Shown one piece after another: positions 54,941 to 62,631 of a stretch of 64,000 nt of DNA (the first letter of the stretch is position 1; the number at the start of each line of letters is the position of its first letter). A program made the translations under genes and the position numbers. The DNA is taken from NCBI RefSeq assembly GCF_002158865.1, contig NZ_CP021455.1:1550001-1614000 (forward strand), in the 5' to 3' direction. The stretch is from Comamonas serinivorans (lineage in GTDB: Bacteria; Pseudomonadota; Gammaproteobacteria; Burkholderiales; Burkholderiaceae_C). A model generated the notes under the pieces. That model saw nothing but the letters and a program-made list of their open reading frames with translations. It did not search any database and was not told where the DNA came from.

Positions 54941-55637
54941 CCCTGCGGTCCTCGGCCTGGGTCTGAGGATCGCCGTGATTGGCCGACTGGCCGATCTGTG
55001 CCCGCCGCGGCACACCTCGCGGCCCTGCTCGGCGTCGGTCATGCGGACCCCGGCCGAAACCGTTGCGGTTCAGGCGCAAGGGCGCCATCGCGATGCGCAT
55101 GAGTTTGCCCAGGGCGCGCTCGGTGGCTGTCTGTCGCCGGGCCCATCCCCGTGCGTGCATCCCCTGAGCCTGCCTGGCCGCACCCCGATCAGGGCCTGGC
55201 GGGCGCTTGCATGCCGACGCGCGTGCCGACGCGCATGCCCCCTCTGCGTGGATCGGGGTTGCTCAGGATTTTGGCAGTATGCAGTGGTTGCCGATGAGCA
55301 TGAAACGACCTTGGCCGGATACTGCTTCAACATTGCCCATCGGTGATGTGAAAAACCAACGCTTGTGCCCGTTGCGGGTGCGTCGTGCACCGGTTTTGAT
55401 CAGACCGCGCGCGCAAAGCCTTGCCGCGCCCTACACTGCGGTGCCTCATTTTGGCGGCCAGGCCGTGTTCACGGGTGTGCACGGGCGGCGGCCCGTCCTG
55501 CGCAGCGGGATGGCAAGGGTTGCCGGGCCGGGCCGGGTGTTCCACGCGACGCCCTCGCACCTTGCCGGCCAACGCCAGGTGGGCCGCGGCCCTCGTGAAG
55601 CAGGGCCGCGCGGGAGTTCTTTTCAGCGGAGTGCGCG
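54941..55637. other. Long intergenic region
   Basis: 697 bases with palindromic copy 16 (55276-55323) and a tandem TGCCGACGCGC unit (near 55210-55235). Frames crossing it have no protein-like features. No RNA gene seen. Confidence 0.45.
55276..55323. repeat. 48-bp dyad element, copy 16
   Basis: Outer arms extend to GCAGTAT and ATACTGC. The inner hairpin is weaker, with CCG facing CGA/CG. It lies in the middle of a long intergenic region. Confidence 0.8.
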
Positions 55638-56861
55638 GTGGCAATTGGCAAATGGGTGGGTGTGGGCCTGGCTTGTGTGGTGGGCGTGGCGGGCTATGCC
55701 GTGTGGCGGCAACAGGCGGTGCCCTCGGTCGGTGTCGAGCGGCCGGCGTCGCCCGGTGCTGGGCAACGGGCTGGCGCAGCGGTGTCAGGCGAACAGGGCG
55801 TGGCGCACGCGGCACCGGGCGCTGCAGGCGCGCGTGAGGCGGGCTCGGCATCGCCTGCAGCCGGCGTCCACGCCAGTGCGAGCGCAAGCGTCGGTGCACG
55901 TGCCACGGTGCAGCCCGGCCCGGCGGCGCAGCGGGCGCCGCTGCCGGCCAACACGCCGGTGTTCGTGCTCAACTCGCTGAGCGGCAACGTCAGCGTCATC
56001 GACCCCACGACCTGGACCGAGGTGCAGCGCATCCAGACCGGCAAGGAGCCGCACCACCTGTACCTGACGCCCGACGAGCAGTCGGTCATCGTGGCGAACG
56101 CGGGCGGCGATTCGCTGACCTTCATCGACCCGCGCACGGCCCAGGTGCAGCGCACGCTGACCGGCATCCTCGACCCCTATCACCTGCGTTTTTCGCCGGA
56201 CATGAAGTGGTTCGTGACGGCGGCCAACCGCCTCAACCACGTGGACCTGTACCGCTGGGACGGCCAGACGCCGACCCTGGTCAAGCGCATTGCCACGGGC
56301 AAGACGCCCAGCCACCTGTGGATCGATTCGGGCAGCCGCTGGGTGTGGTCCAGCATGCAGGACAGCAACGAGCTGGTGGTGATCGACCTGGCGACGCAGA
56401 CGCTGACGCACCGCGTGCCCACCGGCGCGCTGCCGGCGGACGTGTACGTGACGCCCGACGACACAACCCTGCTGCTGGGCCTGACCGGCGGCAGCGGTGT
56501 CGAGGTCTATGACGTGGCCGGCGGCAAGGCGCCCAAGCTGATCGGCACCATCGCCACCGGCCGCGGCGCGCACGCCTTCCGCTCGGCAGGCGATGGCCGC
56601 CATGTCTACGTGAGCAACCGCGTGGACAACACCATCAGCAAGATCGACACGCAGACGCTGAAGGCCGTGGCCACGTTCGCGGCGCCGTCCGGTCCCGACT
56701 GCATGGACGTGCTGGCCGATGGCAAGACCATCGTCGTGGGCTCACGCTGGGCGGGCAAGCTGACGGTGATCGATGCACAGACGCGGAAAATCGTCACCCA
56801 GGTGCCCGTGGGCAAGTCGCCGCACGGGGTGTGGACGCTGAACCACGTCACCCGGCAGTGA
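55638..56861 (+). CDS. YVTN-family beta-propeller protein, exported
   Basis: A 407-residue protein starting at a GTG after GGAG. A membrane/signal helix covers residues 8-22, followed by an Ala/Gly/Ser-rich linker of about 80 residues. The rest consists of about seven YVTN-type blades, for example VFVLNSLSGNVSVIDPTTW, LTVIDAQTRKIVTQVPVG and HVYVSNRVDNTISKIDT. Such propellers bind partners or cofactors in the periplasm; function unknown. An element and a deacetylase gene follow on the same strand. Confidence 0.82.
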   Translation: MAIGKWVGVGLACVVGVAGYAVWRQQAVPSVGVERPASPGAGQRAGAAVSGEQGVAHAAPGAAGAREAGSASPAAGVHASASASVGARATVQPGPAAQRAPLPANTPVFVLNSLSGNVSVIDPTTWTEVQRIQTGKEPHHLYLTPDEQSVIVANAGGDSLTFIDPRTAQVQRTLTGILDPYHLRFSPDMKWFVTAANRLNHVDLYRWDGQTPTLVKRIATGKTPSHLWIDSGSRWVWSSMQDSNELVVIDLATQTLTHRVPTGALPADVYVTPDDTTLLLGLTGGSGVEVYDVAGGKAPKLIGTIATGRGAHAFRSAGDGRHVYVSNRVDNTISKIDTQTLKAVATFAAPSGPDCMDVLADGKTIVVGSRWAGKLTVIDAQTRKIVTQVPVGKSPHGVWTLNHVTRQ

Positions 56862-57060
56862 GTGGCGCGGCCGGGCGATGCGGCGAGGGGCAGCGTTGCC
56901 GGGGCCTCGACCGGGGCCGGTGGGCGGATTCGGCTTCTCGGAGGGCGCGCCGAGAGCGTTCGTCCGAAGGCTTGCCGGTGAATCCGCCGCATCGGGCGGG
57001 GCGGGCTGTGCGGCCGTTCAGGTTCAGGCGCGCATGTCGTGCGGTGTCAAACGTGAGAAG

Positions 57061-57108
57061 GGTATGGGGTCATGGTCGATGAAAAAATGGACGCGGTGAT
57101 GGCATACC
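57061..57108. repeat. 48-bp dyad element, copy 17, overlapping the annotated start of the deacetylase
   Basis: Outer arms extend to eight perfect bases, AGGGTATG (57059-57066) and CATACCCT (57103-57110). The inside contains GGTCGATGAAAAAATGGACG. Three in-frame ATG codons of the following gene lie in it. Confidence 0.9.
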
Positions 57109-57980
57109 CTGCCTGTCAAGGCGGGCAGGCCGGGTTCACGCCGGCGGTGCGGTGGCGCTCGGCGGGCCTGCGCCTGGCGGCCGGCCTGGTGGTCGCGGGC
57201 GCTGCCTCGGCCCAGCCTGCCACGCCGTCGGCTGCCCGGGCCGAACCCCAGCCGCCTTGCGACAAGCCGGTCTACCTGACCTTTGACACCGGTCACATGG
57301 GCGTGGCCAAGCTGGTGGCCGACCTGCTGCACAAGTACCAGATCCGCGCCACCTTCTTCGCCGCCAACGAGAAGACGCTGGCGGGCGAGGGCAGCCTGAG
57401 CCCGGCCTGGCAGGCCTGGTGGGCCACCCTGGCCAAGGGCGGGCACGAGTTCGCCTCGCACACCCTGAACCACACCTACTGGGTGAAAGACCTGCCGGGC
57501 GACCGGCCGGTGCGTTTCGTGGTGCGGCCCTCGCAAGGCCCGTTCGCCAACCGCAGCTTCACCTGGGACGAGAAGCAGTATTGCGAGGAAATCACGGCTG
57601 CGCGTGACCGCCTCAAGGCCTACACCGGCAAGGAACCGCTGGCGCTGTACCGCGCGCCGGGCGGCAAGACCTCGCCCCGCCTGCTGGCTGCCGCCGAGCG
57701 TTGCGGCTACAAGCACGTGGGCTGGTCGCCCGCGGGTTTTCTCGGCGACGAGCTGCCCAGCGACCGATACCCCAACGACAAGCTGCTGGCCAAGGCCCTC
57801 AAAAACATCCAGCCCGGCGACATCCTGCTGGCGCACCTGGGCATCTGGTCGCGCCAAGACCCCTGGGCGCCCGCCGTGCTCGAGCCGCTCATCGTCGACC
57901 TGCGCGCCAAGGGCTTTTGCTTTGCCACGCTGCGCGAGCACCCCGACCTGCGGCCCTGGCTGCGCGGCAAAGGGCAGTGA
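57072..57980 (+). CDS. Polysaccharide deacetylase family protein, exported
   Basis: Up to 302 residues with a NodB-type deacetylase domain. TFDTGHMG replaces the usual TFDDG, so the second metal aspartate is Thr; HTLNHTYW gives the HxxxH metal pair, and RAPGG the later motif. Family enzymes remove acetyl groups from peptidoglycan or other glycans. The D to T change is unusual (some PdaA-type enzymes have Asn there). The start is uncertain: the best signal peptide begins at a GTG at 57147 (MRWRSAGLRLAAGLVVAGAA), while ATG codons at 57072, 57087 and 57099 lie inside a palindromic element. The stop overlaps the next gene by four bases (GTGA). Confidence 0.8.
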   Translation: MVDEKMDAVMAYPACQGGQAGFTPAVRWRSAGLRLAAGLVVAGAASAQPATPSAARAEPQPPCDKPVYLTFDTGHMGVAKLVADLLHKYQIRATFFAANEKTLAGEGSLSPAWQAWWATLAKGGHEFASHTLNHTYWVKDLPGDRPVRFVVRPSQGPFANRSFTWDEKQYCEEITAARDRLKAYTGKEPLALYRAPGGKTSPRLLAAAERCGYKHVGWSPAGFLGDELPSDRYPNDKLLAKALKNIQPGDILLAHLGIWSRQDPWAPAVLEPLIVDLRAKGFCFATLREHPDLRPWLRGKGQ

Positions 57981-58402
57981 ACGTGGTGACGGCCTTCTCG
58001 TTTCGGGTGCTGCTGGTCGCATCCTGTGTCCTGGGGGTGCTGAGTGGCTGCCTGGATTTCTTCATGCCCGAGCTCGTTCCCGCGGCCTTGCATGCGGATC
58101 GCGTGGCGATTGAAGCAAGCCGCGCGGACAGCTACACGCTGCCGATGGGCGCCGTGGCCTTGCTCGCTCTGGGCGGCGTGCTCATCGCGATCTACGGCCT
58201 CTACACCTTCAGGCGTTGGGCCCCGTGGCTCAACCTGGCAATGACCGGCGTGGGCTTGGTCTTGACGGTGGCCGTGGGTCCCGGTGTGCAGTCGGGTTGG
58301 GCCCTGGCGCTGCTCATGCTCTCGTCCTACCTGTGGGGGGCGTTGGTGCTGGCGTCCTTTGGCGGCGTGTACCGCGCTCAGTTTCAAGGTCAGAAGCATT
58401 GA
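57977..58402 (+). CDS. Small membrane protein of unknown function
   Basis: About 141 residues with four hydrophobic segments (near 8-26, 54-74, 82-102 and 106-128). The GTG at 57977 overlaps the stop of the deacetylase gene as GTGA, suggesting translational coupling; GTG codons at 57983 and 57986 are alternatives. No known domain recognised. The next gene begins 10 bases after the stop, so the three genes probably form one operon. Confidence 0.65.
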   Translation: MNVVTAFSFRVLLVASCVLGVLSGCLDFFMPELVPAALHADRVAIEASRADSYTLPMGAVALLALGGVLIAIYGLYTFRRWAPWLNLAMTGVGLVLTVAVGPGVQSGWALALLMLSSYLWGALVLASFGGVYRAQFQGQKH

Positions 58403-58411
58403 GGCCAAGCC

Positions 58412-59443
58412 ATGCAAGACCTGTTTGCCCAGCTGCAAGGCTGGCTGTTTGAAACCCTGGTGCAGCCCCTGGCCTTTGCCGTGGGCGCGGGCAACCTGCT
58501 CGAGGACGGCTACGTGGCCACGGCCTGGCTGCTGTATGGCGTGCTGCAGATCGCGGTGCTGGTGGCGGTCATCGGACCGCTGCAGCGGCGCTGGCCGGTC
58601 GAGCCCGTGCAGGACCGCGCGGCCATCCGCGTGGACGTGATCTACACGCTGCTGCACCGGCTGGGCTTGTTCAAGCTGGCGATGTTCTTCACCTTTGAAA
58701 ACTGGGTGGAGCAGGGCCTGGGCCTGCTGCGGGCGCAAGGCCTGCCGACGCTGCACATCGACCAGCTGTGGCCCGGCGTCAGCGACCAGCCGCTGGTGAG
58801 CTTTGCCATTTACCTGGTGGTGTTCGATGCCGTGGCCTGGGCCATGCACTGGGCGCAGCACCGCTGGGACTGGTGGTGGCGGCTGCATGCCGTGCACCAC
58901 TCGCAGCGCCAGATGACCATGTGGAGCGACAACCGCAACCACCTGGTCGACTCGGTCCTCACCGACCTCATCGTGGCCGTGCTGGCGCTGTTGATCGGCG
59001 TGGCGCCCTCGCAATTCATCGCGCTGGTGGCGGTGTCGCAGCTGCTGGAAAGCCTGCAGCACGCCAACCTGCGCTGGCGGTTTGGCGCCGTGGGCGAGCG
59101 GCTCTTGATCAGCCCCAGCTTCCACCGCCGCCACCACGCCATCTGGCTGGGGCACAGCCCGCAGCAGGCGGCCCATCAGCTGCCGGCAGACACGCATGGT
59201 GAGGGGCTGTATCAACCCATTGCCGTTGATGTGAAAACGGAAAACAAGGCATACCCCTATGGGGCGAACTTTGGTGTGCTGTTTCCCTGGTGGGACATGC
59301 TGGCGCGCACGGCCGATTTCACGCCCGGCTTCGGCCCCACCGGCATCGATGACCAGGTCACCCTGGGGCGCGACTATGGGCGCGGCTTCTGGGCGCAGCA
59401 GTGGCTGGGGCTGCTGCGCCTGTTCAAGGTGAAGGGCGTGTGA
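58412..59443 (+). CDS. Sterol desaturase/fatty acid hydroxylase family membrane protein
   Basis: A 343-residue membrane di-iron protein with the three histidine boxes: HWAQH (146-150), HAVHH (159-163) and HRRHH (238-242). The family hydroxylates or desaturates lipids. At residues about 266-282 a palindromic element is inserted in frame, coding LYQPIAVDVKTENKAY. It lies in the loop between the last histidine box and the conserved GANFGVLFPWWDML. The protein stays open and normal elsewhere, so the insertion seems tolerated. It is likely in an operon with the two genes upstream. Confidence 0.88.
   Translation: MQDLFAQLQGWLFETLVQPLAFAVGAGNLLEDGYVATAWLLYGVLQIAVLVAVIGPLQRRWPVEPVQDRAAIRVDVIYTLLHRLGLFKLAMFFTFENWVEQGLGLLRAQGLPTLHIDQLWPGVSDQPLVSFAIYLVVFDAVAWAMHWAQHRWDWWWRLHAVHHSQRQMTMWSDNRNHLVDSVLTDLIVAVLALLIGVAPSQFIALVAVSQLLESLQHANLRWRFGAVGERLLISPSFHRRHHAIWLGHSPQQAAHQLPADTHGEGLYQPIAVDVKTENKAYPYGANFGVLFPWWDMLARTADFTPGFGPTGIDDQVTLGRDYGRGFWAQQWLGLLRLFKVKGV
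59208..59255 (+). repeat. 48-bp dyad element, copy 18, inside a coding region
   Basis: GTAT at 59209 and ATAC ending at 59254 keep the exact family spacing. The inner arms are GCCGTT and AACGG around GATGTGAA. Its length is a multiple of three (48), so the frame is kept. Confidence 0.88.
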
Positions 59444-59686
59444 CCGACGCGGCCCGTGCTTGATCGGCCTGGCGGGGCCTGAGCCGCGGCCTGGTCACGC
59501 GTGGCAATCTGGCCGGATGCACCGGATCTGACGGCTGCCGCGACACGGTGTCGCGGCAGGGCAGGCGGATCAGCGGACGGGCAAGCGGGCGTGGCGCAAG
59601 GTGCGGAGACCGGCGAAGGCCTGCGCCCAGCCACGGGCCGCTGCGCCGCAGGGTGGCTCGCGTTGAGGCGCTCGGGTCCGAGGTCT

Positions 59687-60658
59687 TCAAGCGTCACCGT
59701 TGTCCGGCGGCAGACCGTCCAGCTCCATTTGCGGCACGCTGGGCAGCGGTTGCGCCCAGGGCTGTTTGACGAAGCTGTCGGCCAGGTAGCGGATCAGGGC
59801 CTGCACGCGCGCCGGGCGGCCCCGGCCGGGCGGCGTGACGATGTGCAGCGAAATCGGCGGCGGCTCCCATTCGGGCAGCACCGCCACCAGCTCGCCCGTC
59901 TGCAGGTGCTGCCAGGCCAGGAAGGCCGGTTGCAGGGCCACGCCCAGGCCGGCCAGCAGGGCCGGGGTCAGCGCCTCGGCGTTGTTGACGCGCAGCGGGG
60001 TCTGCATGACCTGGACGAACTCGCCCTGTGTGGCGTGGCGAAAGCGCCAGCTCGCACCGCTGCGCGCGTAGGCGTAGCTCAGCGCATGGAGTTGCGCCAG
60101 GTCGCTGGGGTGTCGGGGCGTGCCGTGGCGCGCGAAGTAGGCCGGCGAGCCCACGATCTGGATGGGCACGTGGCAGAGCTGGCGCGCCAGCAGGCTGGAG
60201 TCCTCGAGCCGGGCGATGCGCAGCACCACGTCGAAGCCCTCGGCCACCACGTCCACCTGCGCGTCGTCGAAATGCAGGTCCAGCTGCACCTCGGGGTGCG
60301 CCCGCATGAAGGCCGGCAGCAGCGGCGCGACGTGGGCCACGCCGAAGGACATGGGCGCCGCCACGCGCACCAGGCCGCGCAGGCTGGCCGATTGCTCGGT
60401 CACCTCGGCCTCCAGGGCCAGGCCTTCGTCGAGGATGTGGGTGGCGCGCGCCAGCGCGGCGCGCCCGCCCTCGGTCAGCGTCATGCGGCGCGAGGTGCGG
60501 TGGAACAGGCTGGCTTTCATGCGCGCCTCGAGCCGGTTGATGGCCTTGGACACCGTGGCCTGGGAGACGCCGAACTCGGCGGCCGTGCGCGCGAACGAGC
60601 CGGTTTCGGCCACCTTGGCAAAGGTGGCCCAGGCTTCGAGGTCGGGCATGTTCTTCAT
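59687..60658 (-). CDS. LysR-family transcriptional regulator
   Basis: A 323-residue regulator. The N-terminal winged helix-turn-helix covers about residues 7-66 (AETGSFARTAAEFGVSQATV), followed by a linker helix and a periplasmic-binding-like effector domain (about 93-300). It diverges from the pirin gene across 123 bases holding two dyads, the classical LysR arrangement in which the regulator controls the divergent genes and itself. The effector is unknown. Confidence 0.92.
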   Translation of the reverse strand: MKNMPDLEAWATFAKVAETGSFARTAAEFGVSQATVSKAINRLEARMKASLFHRTSRRMTLTEGGRAALARATHILDEGLALEAEVTEQSASLRGLVRVAAPMSFGVAHVAPLLPAFMRAHPEVQLDLHFDDAQVDVVAEGFDVVLRIARLEDSSLLARQLCHVPIQIVGSPAYFARHGTPRHPSDLAQLHALSYAYARSGASWRFRHATQGEFVQVMQTPLRVNNAEALTPALLAGLGVALQPAFLAWQHLQTGELVAVLPEWEPPPISLHIVTPPGRGRPARVQALIRYLADSFVKQPWAQPLPSVPQMELDGLPPDNGDA

Positions 60659-60686
60659 GGGGACGCAGGGCTTGATTGGATCAAAA

Positions 60687-60726
60687 ATGGAAAGAATGAG
60701 ATTCCATCTTGGCTATTTTCAAGATG
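60687..60726. promoter_or_regulatory. Likely LysR operator in the divergent promoter region
   Basis: Two overlapping dyads: TGGAA-N9-TTCCA (60688-60706), and CATCTTG-N8-CAAGATG (60705-60726) with perfect seven-base arms. Position and spacing fit LysR binding sites between lysR and pirin. Confidence 0.6.
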
Positions 60727-60781
60727 ATCGGCCGATCCTACAGTACGTCCATCGCAACACATTTTTGAGAGGACGCACACC

Positions 60782-61492
60782 ATGATCGAGATTCGCAGCT
60801 TTGACTCCCTGGGTGGCGCCAACCACGGTTGGCTCGACGCCAAGCACCATTTTTCGTTCGCCGACTACCACGACCCCAAGCGCGTGCACTGGGGCAATGT
60901 GCGGGTGTGGAACGACGACACCATCGCTCCGGGCACGGGCTTCCCGCCCCACCCGCACGCCGACATGGAAATCATCACCTACGTGCGTCAAGGCGCCATC
61001 ACGCACCAGGACAGCCTGGGCAACAAGGGCCGCACCGAAGCCGGTGATGTGCAGGTGATGAGCGCCGGCACGGGCATCCGCCACTCGGAATACAACCTCG
61101 AGTCGACGGCCACGCAGATCTTCCAGATCTGGATCCTGCCGAACCGGCGCGGCGAGCAGCCGTCCTGGGGCGCCAAGCCCTTTCCCAAGGGCGACCGCTC
61201 GGGCAAGTTCGTGACCCTGGCCAGCGGCATGGCGGGCGACGAGGACGCCTTGCCCATCCGCACCGATGCCCGGGTGTTGGGCGCCACGCTGAAGGCCGGC
61301 GAATCGGTGGTCTACCGCTTCGACGATGCCCGCCGCGTGGGCTACCTGGTGCCGGCCACCGGCGCGCTGGAGATCAACGGCGTGGCCTTGAACGCCCGTG
61401 ACGGCGCGGCCATCCAGGGCGAAACCGAAATTCGCCTGACGGCCACGCAAGACACCGAGCTGGTCCTGGTCGACTCGGCCGACCTGCAGTGA
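60782..61492 (+). CDS. Pirin family protein (YhhW-like, possible quercetin dioxygenase)
   Basis: A 236-residue bicupin. The N-terminal cupin keeps the metal ligands: His57 and His59 in PHPHADME, His101 and Glu103 in GIRHSEYN. YhhW-type pirins bind iron and show quercetinase activity; others sense redox state. An AGAGGA site precedes the ATG. A perfect 14-base palindrome (61495-61508) follows the stop but lacks a T-run. Probable target of the divergent LysR regulator. Confidence 0.9.
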   Translation: MIEIRSFDSLGGANHGWLDAKHHFSFADYHDPKRVHWGNVRVWNDDTIAPGTGFPPHPHADMEIITYVRQGAITHQDSLGNKGRTEAGDVQVMSAGTGIRHSEYNLESTATQIFQIWILPNRRGEQPSWGAKPFPKGDRSGKFVTLASGMAGDEDALPIRTDARVLGATLKAGESVVYRFDDARRVGYLVPATGALEINGVALNARDGAAIQGETEIRLTATQDTELVLVDSADLQ

Positions 61493-61596
61493 CGCGCCAC
61501 CGGTGGCGGGCAAGGCCTGCCACCGGGGCCACCCATGCCTTCCGGGCCGACTGGCCCAGTCCATGAACCCTTTGTCTGTTTTTTTAGGAGCCTCCC

Positions 61597-62295
61597 ATGC
61601 CTCAAGCGTCCTACCTCGAAGTCCTGACCCCCCAGAACAGCCAGATCATCTTCATCGACCAGCAGCCGCAGATGGCCTTCGGCGTGCAGTCCATCGACCG
61701 CCAGGTGCTCAAGAACAATGTCGTCGGCCTGGCCAAGGCGGCCAAGGCCTTCGACATTCCCGCCACCATCACCACGGTGGAGACGGGCAGCTTCTCCGGC
61801 CACACCTATCCCGAACTGCTGGCCGTGTTCCCCGAGCACAGGCTGCTGGAGCGCAGCTCCATGAATTCCTGGGACGACCAGAACGTGCGCGATGCGCTGG
61901 CCGCCAACGCCGCCCAGGGCCGCAAGAAGATCGTGGTCTCGGGCCTGTGGACCGAAGTCTGCAACACCACCTTCGCGCTCTCGTGCCTGCACGACACCGA
62001 CTACGAGATCTACATGGTGGCCGACGCCTCGGGCGGCACGTCGCTGGACGCCCACAACTACGCCATGGACCGCATGGTGCAGGCCGGCGTGGTGCCCGTG
62101 ACCTGGCAGCAGGTGCTGCTGGAGTGGCAGCGCGACTGGGCGCGCCGCGGCACCTACGACGCGGTGATGGACATCGTGCGCGAGCACTCCGGCGCCTACG
62201 GCATGGGCGTGGACTACGCCTACACCATGGTGCACAAGGCGCCCGAGCGCGTGCAGCACGGCGAGACCGTCGGCCCCAACCCCGCCCAGGCCTGA
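61597..62295 (+). CDS. Isochorismatase-family hydrolase (YcaC-like)
   Basis: A 232-residue cysteine hydrolase with Asp21 in FIDQQPQM, a conserved Lys region and the nucleophilic Cys near 122 in SGLWTEVCNTT. YcaC-like members have unknown substrates. TAGGAG precedes the ATG with good spacing. It lies about 100 bases after pirin and 38 before the XapX gene, in a likely LysR-controlled operon. Confidence 0.88.
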   Translation: MPQASYLEVLTPQNSQIIFIDQQPQMAFGVQSIDRQVLKNNVVGLAKAAKAFDIPATITTVETGSFSGHTYPELLAVFPEHRLLERSSMNSWDDQNVRDALAANAAQGRKKIVVSGLWTEVCNTTFALSCLHDTDYEIYMVADASGGTSLDAHNYAMDRMVQAGVVPVTWQQVLLEWQRDWARRGTYDAVMDIVREHSGAYGMGVDYAYTMVHKAPERVQHGETVGPNPAQA

Positions 62296-62333
62296 CCTCC
62301 CGCGCCGCCAGCCCCCGCCACAGGAGTGACACC

Positions 62334-62600
62334 ATGAAGCTCTACGCACTGTCCCTGGGTGCCGGCCTGCTGGTCGGCGTGGTCTACAGCCTGCTGCAGG
62401 TGCGCTCCCCCGCGCCGCCGCTGGTGGCCCTGGTGGGGCTGCTGGGCATCCTGGTGGGCGAGCAGGCCATTCCCGTGGGCAAGCAATTGCTGCGCGGCAC
62501 GGCCTTCGGCGCCGCCTGCGAGCAGACCCGAGCCACCGAGCATGTGCTGGGGCAGCTGCCCGGCCGCCAGAACCCCGGCGCGGACCAGCGCCAGGGCTGA
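62334..62600 (+). CDS. XapX-domain small membrane protein
   Basis: An 88-residue protein with two hydrophobic segments (4-22, 28-48) matching the XapX (DUF1427) family: LSLGAGLLVGVVYSLLQVRSPAPP and GLLGILVGEQ. These small proteins are often found beside isochorismatase-like or amidohydrolase genes. Function unknown; CAGGAG precedes the ATG. Confidence 0.85.
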   Translation: MKLYALSLGAGLLVGVVYSLLQVRSPAPPLVALVGLLGILVGEQAIPVGKQLLRGTAFGAACEQTRATEHVLGQLPGRQNPGADQRQG

Positions 62601-62631
62601 CACCAGCCCCCATCTTCAAGGAAACTGCCCC

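Noticed and set aside
55207..55980. A 257-codon frame upstream of the beta-propeller gene
   Set aside because: It runs through a palindromic element and into another gene's frame, and has no protein-like features.
61495..61508. A perfect 14-base palindrome after pirin as terminator
   Set aside because: No T-run follows, and the next genes appear to belong to the same operon.
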